DNA from: Eutypella sp. D-1
Taxonomy: Eukaryota > Ascomycota > Sordariomycetes > Xylariales > Diatrypaceae
Length of the DNA: 64,000 nucleotides
Direction: 5' to 3'
NCBI GenBank assembly: GCA_023313575.1
Contig: JAJTTP010000012.1
Span: 496,001-560,000, forward strand
Shown: positions 34,125 to 45,915 of the stretch, one piece after another
Layout: every line of letters begins with the position of its first letter
Position numbering within the stretch: the stretch's first letter is position 1
Translations under genes and position numbers: made by a program
Notes under the pieces: model-generated
Databases searched by the model: none
What the model saw: the letters and a program-made list of their open reading frames with translations, nothing else
What the model was told of the DNA's origin: nothing

Positions 34125-34919
34125 GATGAGCGCGTGTCGTTAGGTGGAGGGTGTTTGATTTGAATGATTATGAGTAAGTATGGGATAATGTGGTGGGAGT
34201 ATAAGGATCCAGATAGTCAATGAGGCGTCTCAACTACATATTTATACTTTGTTGACCACTGGTGGTATCTGTGGTCGTCGGAGACCATGGTCTCCTACTG
34301 CTCTCATTCCTCAACTAGTGCATTCCTCCCATTCGGCTGTCTCTCTAAGCATGATTGTAAATCCCCCTGGGGTGAATTTACGCTCCGTCCTATGGTTATT
34401 TGGTCATGATGAATGCTTAGGTTAAGCCCAGCTCGCAGGAAGTTGACATTTGTGGGTCTGTGGAGAACACTCCTTAAGGGGGTGAAGGATATCCAGTGCC
34501 AAAAACGCTAGCTCGCGGATTCAGAGCGGCTGAAGATCGAGGGAGACTGGTGACTAACAAGGACGATATCTTCTCTGGATTAGTCATTTGTCAGCAATTA
34601 GCTCGCGCAGACTTGCTACCAGTGGGTCGAATGCTATTTGCGGACTACAATCTGGTGATTGACAGGGGTTCTTCCTGTTGGCGTGTATAAGCTTCTGGTC
34701 TTCCCCGATATCTCCGGCAGTACAAGTCAGCATATACGGGCTTAACGCTCCGGAAGGAATACAAACAGAACAGTACACAGTTAACTCTTTTTTTCAGTCG
34801 ATTTCCTACTCGATATACCATCCAGAGACTTACTACTTGCTATCTGTTTGCTATTTCTTCAAGGCAAAGCTAAAGGTCGCGACCAAAACGAGTAGCGTAT
34901 TCAAAGGAACGCCACAAGG
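34125..34919. other. Divergent promoter region between NmrA-like 2 and the Zn2Cys6 gene
   Basis: No gene was found. It contains the 16-bp palindrome at 34280-34295. A frame at 34496-34690 and its antisense have no family signal. Confidence 0.55.
34280..34295. promoter_or_regulatory. 16-bp perfect palindrome, candidate operator
   Basis: GGAGACCATGGTCTCC is its own reverse complement. It lies 156 bp upstream of the NmrA-like ATG and on the promoter side of the regulator. Dimeric fungal factors often bind such symmetric sites; the factor is unknown. Confidence 0.5.
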
Positions 34920-36797
34920 ATGGGTAATAGAGGTTGTTGGACCTGCAAAGGTGATATACCATACCGTACCTAATGGCTCGCTCATACGTAACCACCTGTG
35001 GTGGGTGCTAACTCCGTGCTTGATGTTGTAGACCGGAGGGTCCGATGTGACGGTCGGCTTCCGACATGTTCCAATTGTGCCCGCCTCAAGCGGAGATGCC
35101 AGGGCTATGGTCTTCGACTCTCATGGCCGAGGAAGGATGATTCCAAGCGAGCAAGATCTATTCAGCTAGCCCCAGGTCATGGCCAATCCCGGCTTCGGCC
35201 TGCCGATATTCCGCTGCTGATAAACGCCACAAACTGGGACTTCAAGATGTACCATCTCTTGTCAGATCTGAGATTGGATGGTACGTTCTCTGGCGGCACG
35301 CTTTCAAACAGTGCCGTTACCCAGTCACAAGATATAGTTGGCACCACCATGACTAACAAGGGAACCCAGCCTCCCGTGGCGAGAGTCTCATTCAACCCGG
35401 GAAATATCCCATACCGTTCCACATTCCATGGACTCAGTTCAATAATGCATCTGAGGAGGAGGCTCTATTCTCATATTGTGAGCACAACAAACAATGACCA
35501 ATCATAACTTCACGTGGGGCTGATAGCAGACAGTCCACTCGGTTGCTTTCGCTTCCCTAGCCACTTTCAGTCTCGATTCAAGCCGTATCCGGGACCTGGT
35601 GATTCGCATGGCGCTTTTGACCAACACACCCGGGTCTAAAGCAATTTGGTATGCTCTAATGGCCAACTCATCTCTATATCGCCATGGAGTCGAGTCTCAG
35701 GCAGGGGGCCATTTCAGGCTCTTGGCCATCAAGGCGCTTGCAGCCTCCTTGAACTCCAACACAGTAGACGTCACGGCCGCCGCCCAACACGTTGTCGCCA
35801 ATATGCTACTAGGGACGTTCGAAGTGAGTTGTTCAGACGAGTTCCTATGATTGAATTATATCCCTAACAGTACCCCGTCGAGGCCCGGTCATTATCTGAA
35901 TCGTCTGGCCAGTGGTTGTGGTACCTCTGTGGCGCCAAGACTATAGTTAGGGCCGCTGCTCTCGAGCAGCACGCCACGCAGACGAACGACATGGCCGATC
36001 TGATCAGCTGGATATATTACAATGATATAATGGCCCGGTTCAGTGTCTATCACTGGCGCCAAGGGCTCTTTAGGAAGATCTACGATAGAGTCCCAGGATC
36101 TGGAGACTGTGGAGCTCCTTGTATAGACACCTCCAAGGTATGTTGTCCCAGAGACTCCCTGACGGAAGAAGTCATTTATGCTAAGATGCACCGTCCCTAG
36201 CTTTCGGCTCCATCCAGCCCTTCGCAAAGGATTCTTGATCTTTTCTCGCAATCCTGCGACGTACACGCAGCCGAGATGTCGAGCCCAAGCCGAGATCAGA
36301 AAGAACGTGCCGAGAAGATTGAGTTGTTGGAGGCGGTGGCTAGCAAGGTATATGAGATAATCGACGCGGAGCGACTCCGGTCTCTTACATCCCAACCGGA
36401 TTCTGATGAGGCCGTTCTCCTTGAGCTCTACCATCTTGCCACACTGGTGTATACCAACCGCGTTCTCGAAGATATTTCCGGGCTCCCGCGTAACCTCGAT
36501 ACCATACTAGACAGATCCTTTGAGCTGCTGAGTCAGATAGAGTACTGTCCACGCTTCTTCCTACTCTTCATCCTGGGAACCGAGGCACGCACTGAAGAGC
36601 GCAGGAAGCTGATGTTCGACCTGATAATACGCACGGAGCGCAGGGCCAAGGTGGGTAAGATGGTGTGTCTGCGCTTTGGCCTGCGCACTGCCTGGGTGCA
36701 GGATGACCTACACGCGGACGACGAGGTAGTGCTCAAGTACACACATAAGATAAGCGCAGTTTGCAGCGCGGGGAGGACGCTACCAAGCGTCGTGTAA
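34920..36797 (+). CDS. Zn2Cys6 binuclear-cluster transcription factor
   Basis: Five exons: 34920-34950, 35032-35477, 35530-35823, 35871-36137 and 36201-36797, giving 544 aa. All four introns (47-81 nt) close in phase. The zinc cluster is complete across the first junction: CWTC, VRC, TC, NCARLKRRC, which fits CX2CX6CX6CX2CX6C. It begins at residue 6, so the first exon of 10 codons is essential. A basic linker (SWPRKDDSKRARS) follows. The rest is the fungal-specific regulatory domain, with ASLNSNTVD, GQWLWYLCGAKTI and WIYYNDIMARFSVYHW matching the fungal_trans_2 middle homology region. It acts in the nucleus and probably controls nearby genes; its placement between NmrA-like 2 and the glycosyltransferase makes it the candidate local regulator. 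Confidence 0.9.
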
Positions 36798-37302
36798 CTT
36801 GGATGAGGAGGGAGGCAAACCAATAATCTATCTTTAGGTGGACTGTACGGCTCAAAACATCGTTTTCCATGAAGGTGGTGGGGGGCGTATAGAAGGGCAA
36901 CCGATAGGTAATAGGTCGCACCTCCAAAGGACGATAATCAGTCATGTAGTCGTCCCGTTCAAATAGTTAGAATCTGTCTTAGAACGATGTAAGGGGGGGG
37001 AGCTCCACCAGGCTTGGAATTTCAAACGACATGAGATCTGTATGAGGACATAGGTGTGGCTTACCAAGACAACGACCGGAGTATTTAGTTAAAATAACAC
37101 GCGAAAAGTTTGAAAGGCACAGAAACATTGACTTCGGTCATTGAGAGAAGCATATGAAGTAACTGTACCTGTGACGAGGTAATAAACTTAATAAAGGAAG
37201 TCATGAATCTCGTAGTATCGTCATCATCATGTGTCTATCTTCCAAGTTTACCACCGCAGGCAGCAATCTACCAAACGCCATCTACAATATCACACCAGAA
37301 AT
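36798..37302. other. Convergent intergenic region
   Basis: 3' flanks of the regulator and the glycosyltransferase. No gene was seen. Confidence 0.55.
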
Positions 37303-39000
37303 CTAGCTATTCCGCTCTATTCCAGCTAACTCCACATCGTTCCCAGCCAACCGACACAGCTCTTCATGGACGACACAGAAAGCATCCAAGCCCTCGCACT
37401 CAGCCCTCAAGCGCGCAGCGCTCTCGACAAAGGGGAACCGACCGTCGGGCTCCGACGGCAGGAGGACGTCAGCCACGGCACGGGCGACGGCGTCGGGGCC
37501 GGGACGACCGGTGCGTAAATCGACGCCGCAGCCGGAACGGGCGACGCGGGCCGCGTTCTCGCCCTTGTCCATGCCCTCGCCGGCGACGACTTGCGGGACG
37601 CCGTGCGCGAGCCCGTGACACACCGCGCCGAACCCCCCGTTGTGCACCCACGCGTCCGCGTGCGAAAGCGCCGCGTCGTACGTCAGGTAGTCCGCTACGC
37701 GCACGTTGGCTGGCGGCCGTGCCAGCGCCGCCGGAAGCCGCGAGTCTTTCCAACCCAGGATCGCGACCACGAGGACCTTGGCTGGGTCGAGCCGTGGCGA
37801 GGAAGAGGGTGATGCGGATGCAGGGCTGGGATCGGAGGTAGAGTCGCTAGGTGTGAAGGCCTGGATCGTTGGCAGGATCAGGTCTTCCGGGTTGATCTCC
37901 ACGGTTCCCTGCGTCACGACGACGACCTTTTTCCGGCGGTGGTCATCGCGGTCGAGGGCCGAGTTAGCCACGAGTTCGGACCACCAGGGAAAGTCGGGAT
38001 CGGGGTCCCGTTGTTTCTGCGCGGCAGCAGCAGCAACAGCAGAAGTCGCGTCCCCGGCTTCACCGGTAGCGTTTACGGCATTCGGCGGGCCCTGCACAAG
38101 ACCCGCGAAGCGGAATCCCGGCGGCCAGTCCGTGCGCGGGTACTCGAAGCCGGGGACGCCGAGCTGCAGGACGCGCTCGTGGCACAGGTAGTTGACGCCG
38201 GCGAAGAGGGGCTGCAAATCCGGCGGTGGCAGGTCGGCGGCTCTGGGCACGCCGGCCTCGCGAAGACGTTCCAGCAGTACCGTCAAGAGCCGCTCCGTCC
38301 GCCGCATCCAGCTGCGCTCCCAGAGCCGCGCGTTTCGCGCCCGCCCCTCCGCCGACGTGTCGAAGGGGAACGGGTACCCTAGCGGCGGCAGGTCGCGACT
38401 GCGGATCGCGGGGATCGTCACTGAGACGCAGATACTGCGGGGCCTCGCCCCCTCTTCCCCCTGCTCCGCGAAGTCAGGCGGTAAGGGCGCGCCGTAGCGT
38501 AGAGGCAGGACGCCGTGAAAGAAAGCCTCAGCAAGGACGAGGACGCGGCGCTCGGGTTCGCGACGGCGGATAGTGCGCAGCGCGTTGAGGAGGGAGGACC
38601 ACTGGTCGGGAATGGTGTCGAAGCACTGGGACTCGAGGTCGACGAGCACGCGCTCGTGCCAGGGCAGGGCGGCATACCCCTCGACGGGCGGCCTCTCGTA
38701 ATACGCCCGCCCGTCGATGTCGGCGGCGCCGAGTAGCGGCAGGAATGTGGCGCCCGACGCCTCGATGCGCGTCCGCTCCGCCGTCGGCCCTAGGAAGAAT
38801 ACCCGCCACCCCCACCGCGACCGCAACGCCCCCGCGATCCGCAGCATCGGTGCTAGGTGGCCCATCAGCACGTGCGATGCTATCAGCACGCAAGGCTGTT
38901 TTCCGCCATTGTGATTATTGATGCTATTATTACCGCCGTCCACCCCCGCGACGGCTCCGGCGATGGCGGGGTCGTCGGGTTCGGGGTTCCGAGATGACAT
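37303..39000 (-). CDS. GT1-family UDP-glycosyltransferase
   Basis: Single-exon, 565-aa GT-B fold enzyme. The N-terminal domain starts near residue 36 with PCVLIASHVLMGHLAPMLRIAGAL, the His-containing loop of MGT/UGT enzymes (the His of GHLAP is the usual catalytic base). The C-terminal domain has VVVVTQGTVEINPEDL, VRVADYLTYDAALSHADAWVHNGGFG and HGVPQVVAGEGMDKGENAARV, which is the nucleotide-sugar binding motif region (HNGG..G then P..DK..NA). It has no signal peptide or membrane segment, so it is probably cytosolic, transferring a sugar from a UDP- or TDP-donor to a small molecule. The Ala/Ser/Pro-rich insert near residues 385-400 is variable in this family. It may decorate or detoxify the local metabolite. 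Codon use is very GC-rich compared with the AT-rich spacers. Confidence 0.92.
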   Translation of the reverse strand: MSSRNPEPDDPAIAGAVAGVDGGNNSINNHNGGKQPCVLIASHVLMGHLAPMLRIAGALRSRWGWRVFFLGPTAERTRIEASGATFLPLLGAADIDGRAYYERPPVEGYAALPWHERVLVDLESQCFDTIPDQWSSLLNALRTIRRREPERRVLVLAEAFFHGVLPLRYGAPLPPDFAEQGEEGARPRSICVSVTIPAIRSRDLPPLGYPFPFDTSAEGRARNARLWERSWMRRTERLLTVLLERLREAGVPRAADLPPPDLQPLFAGVNYLCHERVLQLGVPGFEYPRTDWPPGFRFAGLVQGPPNAVNATGEAGDATSAVAAAAAQKQRDPDPDFPWWSELVANSALDRDDHRRKKVVVVTQGTVEINPEDLILPTIQAFTPSDSTSDPSPASASPSSSPRLDPAKVLVVAILGWKDSRLPAALARPPANVRVADYLTYDAALSHADAWVHNGGFGAVCHGLAHGVPQVVAGEGMDKGENAARVARSGCGVDLRTGRPGPDAVARAVADVLLPSEPDGRFPFVESAARLRAECEGLDAFCVVHEELCRLAGNDVELAGIERNS

Positions 39001-40137
39001 TCTCGTAGTGATTGGTAGATGGCGAAATATAATTTTTTCTCCCGGACTGGATTATCTCCGCTTTGCGTTCTTTATTTAGGTTTACGTGGTGTCGGGATGA
39101 TGACACTTTACTTTCTGTGGGCGAGAGAGAGTTCTAGATTGCTGGCCAAGGGGACAGTGCAATACAGTGTAGTTCGTACTATGAGGGTGAGGGCACAACA
39201 AGCGGGTACGAAGGGGGGGGTTGTTGGTTATAGGTAGTTTTAATTAATGCTGCCATTCGAGGAGGGTTTTGGACATAGACGAGCTAACCTGTCTTATTTT
39301 CGACTCCGTAACTACTATGGCTGTGACGGATTGTACATAATGTAGAACTAGGACAGAAACGTGTCCGCCTCGTGTATTGTTCGACCATGATTACCCTCCA
39401 GGATTATTACCTTCCAGTCATACGTATTACTACAGACTCGTCATACAGCGCAAGGCCGGTAATCACGGATAGGATATTATGGCTCTCCTACTTGCTGACT
39501 AGAATGTCTCATGGTCAGGTGCTTGACCTGGGGTCAATCATGCTGACCAACAACCCAACGATTAACCACTCTGCCCTAAGCACTTACTACATTTACATAT
39601 GCTTGGCTCTCGAGCTGACGATACGGACGATCAATGGATCTCTAGATTCAACAGCAGCATCACTAATAGATACTGTAAAGAGCAGACTACGGAGCGGGTA
39701 GGCCTAGAGTCTGGAATATCCTCATATGACAAGTAAACCAACCTTCCGCCCCCGTCCCTCTCCCCAAGCTAGCATGGATATCACGTACGGTAATAAAAGC
39801 ATCATTCGGCAACCGTCAAGTTAGCTATTGGCATAGTCAACCCTATTTATCTATGTATGAGGCGCAAAACCCCCCGATCGAAAACCAGAAATGCGTTTGT
39901 CAACCACAGACACCAACGCAGCGGCAGCAGTAGTAGCGGCAGCAGCAATTTCCATCCACCAACGCCTAGCAAATCAACACAGCGAAGTATGCACCCTTCT
40001 TCTCCAAATTCTGCGAGCAATATGCAGATTATATGATACGAGGGGGTTACGAATAGCATGCTGAGCGTCTTAGTCCCCCCCCCTCTCGACGAAGATAAAA
40101 AGAAACAACGCTAACGGCACGAATCACTTCAATACTT
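39001..40137. other. Intergenic boundary between accessory island and housekeeping block
   Basis: No supported gene was found. A 109-codon frame at 39372-39701 is AT-rich and unconserved. The TAF5 3' flank lies at the right end. Confidence 0.55.
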
Positions 40138-43100
40138 TTATCTGGTTGAGTCTCGGTCCTGAACCTCTGGGGGGTTGTAACAGCCACCGGCGATGACGAG
40201 GTTCATCCGCGTGAACATAACCTTGAGGATGGGGGTCCTCTTCGTGGCGAATGCGCTGATTTGATCGGGCGTGATCATGACCTCTTTGCCCTTCTTTTTG
40301 CTCCCCGTCGTTCCGCTGCCGCTAGCGCCGGCACCGGAACCACCAGACTGGGCATTCGAGTTACCCGACTGTTTGTTATCGCCGGCCTGTCCGCCGCCGC
40401 TTGCCGCCACGATGGTGCCATCGGTACCATCCTGTTGAGATGTGATACCACGGCTACCTTCGGCCGGGAGCTCGACGTCCCAGACACGTACTGTATTGTC
40501 TTGACCGCCGGATACGATGATGTTACTCTCGACACTAAAGCCGAGCGACCAGATGCCACCGCGTCCATGGCCCCTACAGCGCTTGATCCGCGTACCCTTA
40601 GTGATATCCCAGAGGAAGATGTTACCGCCGAGGTCAGCAGAAGCTAGTATCTTGCCGTTGGGCGAACACTCGAGGGCAGAGATGTAGTCGACGTGACCCG
40701 TAAAGATTCGTACACAGTCACCATTCGATACGGACCACATACGGATGGATTTATCCGCCTCGTCCGACGCCGAGAACACGTAGGTGCCGTTGGGGTGCCA
40801 GGTGAGGGCTGAGATGGCCGTGTCGTGACCAATAAGTAATCGCTGTGCGGAGGCATGATCTTGGGACCAGATGCGGACCGTCTTGTCCCAACCACCTGTG
40901 GCGAAATAGTGACCATGTGGACCCCATGATAGGCTCATTACTGGACCATCGTGGCCTTTGTAGATGCATAGACAGGACCAGACTTCGAGAGACCAGAGAC
41001 GTACTTGACCATCCGCAGAGCAGGACAAGAGCATCTTGGCGTCCGTTTCAGGCTGCGGCTCGCCTTCATAAATATTCCTATCAAGATTGGCGATGGCGTC
41101 GGAGAAGGCGACGCTGTAGACGGGGGCAGAATGGCCAACGAGCCTGCGGTTATTGACTTTGAGGTCCTTCTCGGCGGGGAGGCGAGACCGTAGTGGCTTG
41201 CCGTCCAGTGACCAGACGCGGATATAGGAATCAGTAGTACCAACAGCCACCATCTTGGCATCTTTAGAGAAATCCATGGCAGAAACACTGGGAGGAACAT
41301 ATGTTAGATGGTCCACAGCATGTAACGAGTTTTCAAGGGAAAGACCTTACCTCCCTAGCGTGTTGTGAAATGTGAACATGCATACGGAGACTGCAGGTCC
41401 AACACCACCCGTACGGCCCTCGATCCTGAACCTATCACGATTCTCGCGCACTTTTTGCATCTCCATGACGACATCCCTTGCGCGAGATGGAGGGTAAGGG
41501 ATGTCGCCCCGCTCTGGGGAGTCGCCAGATTCTTTCTTTATGGGATGCATGGTGTTGAACTCCTCGACAAGTGTAGATTTCCCATCCCGGGGAGGATGGA
41601 GTCGGTCCTCCTCCTCAAGCTCAGCGACAACATCGGCTCGAAGGTCCTGCTCAATAGGCAAAGGACCCAGCTTGAGAGCCGCTGAGTTGTCAAGGATCTC
41701 CCTGTTGCTCAAGCCATTACGAGTCTCAGCTCCGGGGATGCCTTCGTGCGCATCTACATCATCAAGTTCCATATGACGGGAACGGCGATAGATAGCCTCG
41801 AAACTTAGGGGTTCTATGGGGCCACGCTCCAGGTGTTCGATCGTACAGCGTTCGTGTAGGATGTCAATGATGACATCTCCGCCTTGGTCCTCGTCTCTCT
41901 GCAAGAAATTGAACATGCGACCGGCGACCGAGGCGCTAAGGGGTATCCTATACCGGTTCTCGCGGTATAATTTGGCGATGGGATTCTCCTGGACGTGCTG
42001 CGACGCGGTGACGACGGCAAGTCTCTGCAGCTCATCTCTATGCGTATTCTCGAAAGAGCCTCTGAGCTTCTGCATGAACTCCTTGGCATGGGAATAAGAG
42101 CCATGGCTGACAAGATGTAAGTAAGAGTGGACAAAGACGGGCCACAAAACCTTCCACAGCTCGAACTAAAACAGAGTTAGTATATGCGCGTCTCATTTAG
42201 CACGATCACCTGAAGGTTAGTGACTGACCTTGTGCAAATCAAGACCGTTCTCGATCCATTTCTGGAAATGGAGGAAGGCCTGGAGATACTTTGAAGGGCC
42301 CTTGACATCGGTATCCGGCCTTGGGCGGCCATTCGCATCAAGATCTTTGGTCTCCTCTCGGAAAACTATTTCCGTGCGAGTAAACCCCTTCTTGATCAAA
42401 TAGTCGGTAACCTTTCGAATAGAATTCATGTTAGCTGGGGTTCTCCATAAAATGACGGTACTAATGTATACGCCGAGATGAGTGTGTGATACGACCATTG
42501 ATGGGGAGCATCTACACATTCATATCAAGCAATCGTGGCTGGACAAGAAAAAGGGCTATGTCAGAATAAAGCGCATGATGGTAGACGGACTATAGGGCAA
42601 TGTTGAATAGCAGAGGAAGCCGCCTCGGGAATTTTCCGAGGGCGGCCCATGGTCGAGGGAAGGGCCTGAGGAGAACTGGGTGATCTCTCGCCTTGGCTGC
42701 GATGGGAATAAAGCCGAAAGAAGAAGTTGTGTGTCCGCGATAGGCGGTTGATATTGATGAGATTGACGAGAAAGGGGCGAGTAGTAAGTTCGCAGATGGA
42801 TAGATGGTGGATGGATGATGAATGGATGATGGAATTATCGGTAGAGCAGAGAATTGTGGTAGAAGGGGCATCTGACATGAGTAGGTGGGTTGCGTGTAGG
42901 TAGATTCAGATATACATATGTACTTATTTGCAGGTGAAGATGGGAAATAAATACTTGGGCAAGATATGATCATCAGGGGTAGGTCAAGTGTGAAGTATGA
43001 TGAAGTATGACTAAGTTGTAGGTACTTATGTACCAACTACTATGAAGTAGGATGCATGTAACCAATGACATGGAATCTCCGGGGATGGAACTTACGATCT

Positions 43101-43446
43101 GATTTAAGTTCTGATTATTAGGAGCAGCGGAAGAAGGGGAAGAAGTTGCCTGGTTATTGGCGCTGGTAGCACCTGCACCCGGAGTAGTTTGCGCATTGTT
43201 GTTCTGCTGAGATGTAAATCGGGTGTTGCCGGCGGACGATGAGGTTGCCGTAGCACCACTACCAGCGGCAGCAGCGACAGCAGCAGCACCACCACCACCA
43301 CCACCACCGCCATTACCACCAGCTCCCCCTCCCGCTCCTGCTCCTCCTCCGCCAGTAGTGCTTCCGGGGTTAGTACCGCCAGCATTGGCATTGGTCCCGG
43401 CACTGGTCCCAGCACCATCATTGGAGGGTGCGGGGTTGGCCGACAT
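40138..43446 (-). CDS. TAF5: TFIID (and SAGA) subunit TAF5, WD40 protein
   Basis: A core scaffold of TFIID, and in yeast also of SAGA, at RNA polymerase II promoters. Exons are 43446-43096, 42411-42229, 42165-41351 and 41287-40138, giving 832 aa. The first intron is long (684 nt); its acceptor CGAAAG with branch GCTAAC gives [19 protein letters not shown], the expected LisH-like start. The first about 110 residues are Gly/Ala/Asn-rich low complexity. Then comes the TAF5 N-terminal domain ([37 protein letters not shown]), followed by an acidic linker and about six WD40 repeats with marks such as [42 protein letters not shown] and NTVRVWDVE. The repeat insert near the C-terminus (Gly/Ser/Asn-rich) is usual in ascomycetes. 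It is head-to-head with MED11. Confidence 0.95.
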
Positions 43447-44414
43447 ATTGGTTGTTACTCAGTGATGAGGTGAAAATTCGCTGCGAATAATTCTCCAGTT
43501 ATGTGAGATAATCGTCGCCGTCGTTTCACGCCTTCCTGAGGTCTCTTCCTCCTGCTGTTTGAAGCTCTCGATCTCTCTGTCCCTCGCTCTCTTTCTCTCT
43601 CTTTCCAACCCCCAAGCAGCAAACTGGTGCAACTTTTTTTGTTCAATATCCAGGGTCTAGGACTTGTATAGCATATCGACACCTAGATTTCCAGCATGTC
43701 CTGCACGTGCTCTAGATAATAGAAGTATCAGGCGATTATTTCAAAAGTAAGTCCCCGGTATTAGATGATACGGCTCGGCCGTTCTTAAGCGATTAAGATG
43801 GTTCTGATTCTCGTTAGATCAGAGATGATGATGAATGAGATGAGGCTATGAAGATTTATGATACTTTAAGCGGAAGGTATGTATAAATTTTGGTAGTTGA
43901 GACCTGGAGTTAGGTTTATTAGACAGACGCGCTTCAAAGCCCGGCAACCTTGCCCGAATGTGCAGTTAAGCGTTTGCGCGGGCCAAGTACACTTGACCTA
44001 ATAAGCAATAGGTAGGCTACTTATGTACCGAGTAGTTAAATTTTAAGTTGCGCTGGTATCGTAACACAGACCACTTGCACCTATTATGTAAGATAATAGG
44101 ACCCGGGGCTGCCAGGTCTGTACCTAGGTACCTGCCTAGATGCCCAGGTATCTATTCTTAGGTAGCATGCAGTTACAATAAGGCGTTTAAGACTCGTTAT
44201 GGTCATTCGAATTGTTGTCTGCATTCTCCTTGATACAATTCGTTCACTTGCATAAAACATCAGCAATGTCAATCTGATTGTTATAAATGTTAAGTAAGAG
44301 CAGATCCCTCGACCCTACCTTACCTGATAATATTTCTTATTCATATCCGCCCTCCACTGAAAAGATCCTGCCACCTTCTACATCCCATCCCACCAGGCAC
44401 TTTTATCTTTTATC
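43447..44414. other. Shared promoter region of TAF5 and MED11
   Basis: 968-bp divergent spacer. A CT/GA-rich tract lies at about 43570-43610 next to the TAF5 start, and TACCTAGGTA lies at 44121-44130. No gene was seen. Confidence 0.6.
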
Positions 44415-45041
44415 ATGGAACCATCAACAGGTCAACAAGGCAGCTCCGTGCCCTTTACCAAGGCCCAGCGCATTCAACAGCTAGGCGATATTGACAAGGT
44501 ATGTCTTCTAGAAGAAATCGCCTTCTGCCACCAGAAATTGCTAAACAAACTCTTCCAGGATGTCGTGAGCCTCCTGCGCATAGCCGGTCGAGCAGTGCAA
44601 GCTCTCGGCAAGAAGCCGCACGAGAAAGGCGATGCATCCGCCGCGAAGGCGGAAGTAGCGGAGGAGGAGGCAAGCGACCAGATCAAGGTCTTCCAGGATT
44701 CCATCAACGACTTCATCTCCACGCTACGGCGCGTCAACGAAGGCATGGGGAGCCAGATCCAGGGCCTCGCTAATGAGGGCATCATCAGCCTGCGCGATGA
44801 CAGCAACAACGCTGCCGCCGACGGGCAGGGCCCTTCCGCCCACCAGATCCGCCTGGAGCCAGATGGCGACGGCAAGATCGGCGGTCTCGACCCCGGGTGG
44901 CTCAACAGTCGCAGCAACACGGTCGAGAGGAATATGGAGGCCGAGCTGTGGGACCAGGCCGATGAATTCCTGACTGGACTCCTGGAGAAACAGGTTGGCC
45001 TCCACGTCGATGGCGATGTGGGTGAAAGTAGCAAAAGCTGA
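44415..45041 (+). CDS. MED11: Mediator complex subunit 11
   Basis: A head-module subunit of Mediator, which links activators to RNA polymerase II and TFIIH. Exons are 44415-44498 and 44559-45041, giving 188 aa. The 60-nt intron (GTATGT..CCAG) is a multiple of three and lacks a stop, so the unspliced frame also reads through (208 aa). Spliced, the join gives IQQLGDIDKDVVSLLRIAGRAVQAL, the conserved N-terminal helix pair of Med11. Next is VFQDSINDFISTLRRVNEGMGSQIQGL, the second conserved helix. The remainder is a fungal-type variable region ending in a helix (ELWDQADEFLTGLLEKQ). The identity rests on the N-terminal two helices and small size. Confidence 0.85.
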   Translation: MEPSTGQQGSSVPFTKAQRIQQLGDIDKVCLLEEIAFCHQKLLNKLFQDVVSLLRIAGRAVQALGKKPHEKGDASAAKAEVAEEEASDQIKVFQDSINDFISTLRRVNEGMGSQIQGLANEGIISLRDDSNNAAADGQGPSAHQIRLEPDGDGKIGGLDPGWLNSRSNTVERNMEAELWDQADEFLTGLLEKQVGLHVDGDVGESSKS

Positions 45042-45915
45042 GCTACTTTGGCTGTGCACTACGAGGATTCCCCCGAAGAAAAAGTTTTTACGGATGTCGT
45101 CTTTGCCAGGTTACGCGTATAGGTCCATCGGTTGACGGCGTTTTTTTTTTTTTTTTTCATGGTTGATACCCGGTCTGGTTGGAGCATAGTTCTGCTCGTC
45201 ATCAGACATAAAGGCAAGCAGCATGGCGTTATTGTGAATAAATTCGATAAGAGATATAGAGCCTTGTGGCTACCGAGAGGGGCCTCGCATTCTCCCTCTC
45301 ACAGGTATGAAATTATACGGTGTATCCAATGACGGGCACCAGAGATGTTTTTCGGGATCTATAGTTAGAGAGGCTCAATGGAATCCGATGCTATATAGTA
45401 AAAAATGGCTTGAGATCTCACATCTGTAGTCCGTGAATACAAGACCACTTCGCAGATTACAAGATTACGGCACTACCAATAGTATTCATCGTCCAGTTCG
45501 TCTCTATTTCGGTATCACCATTCTCACCTGTGTGTCGCCTTTAAGCTGCGTGGCTGCCGGTGATCCATATTTTCATATGCCAGCCAATGAGAGCCCGAGC
45601 TTCAATTCTACATACCTGCACCCCAAGCACCTGAAGTTAAGAAGTACTTTATACATCGGGGTTAACGACAACCCACATGCCCAGGCACCTTCCAGGCACC
45701 TTCCAGGCACCTCCCAGGCGTGGGCGATCTATGTATCTACGAAATATGTACGATAATTGAATAATTACGTACCTTGGAGCTCCCAGCAAAGGCATCTTCA
45801 CACTTCTACACCACCAACCTCCTCAAGCCAAAAGTGACGACAATCCCAAGATCGCTCAGGACTCGCGAAGCCATCCTTCATCCCCCCATCCCTCCCCCCT
45901 TTGAAGATTTCAAGC
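45042..45915. other. Intergenic region between MED11 and VPS5
   Basis: It contains a T17 run (45141-45157) and a short direct repeat of a CAGGCACCT-type unit at about 45680-45720. No gene was seen. Confidence 0.6.
45680..45720. repeat. Short tandem repeat of CCAGGCACCTT-type units
   Basis: Three to four consecutive copies of an 11-nt unit (CCAGGCACCTT, last copy changed to CCAGGCACCTC) lie just upstream of the VPS5 promoter. Confidence 0.75.

Noticed and set aside
39372..39701. 109-codon plus-strand frame
   Set aside because: AT-rich, no recognised motif, no plausible promoter or splice context. It remains unproven rather than excluded.
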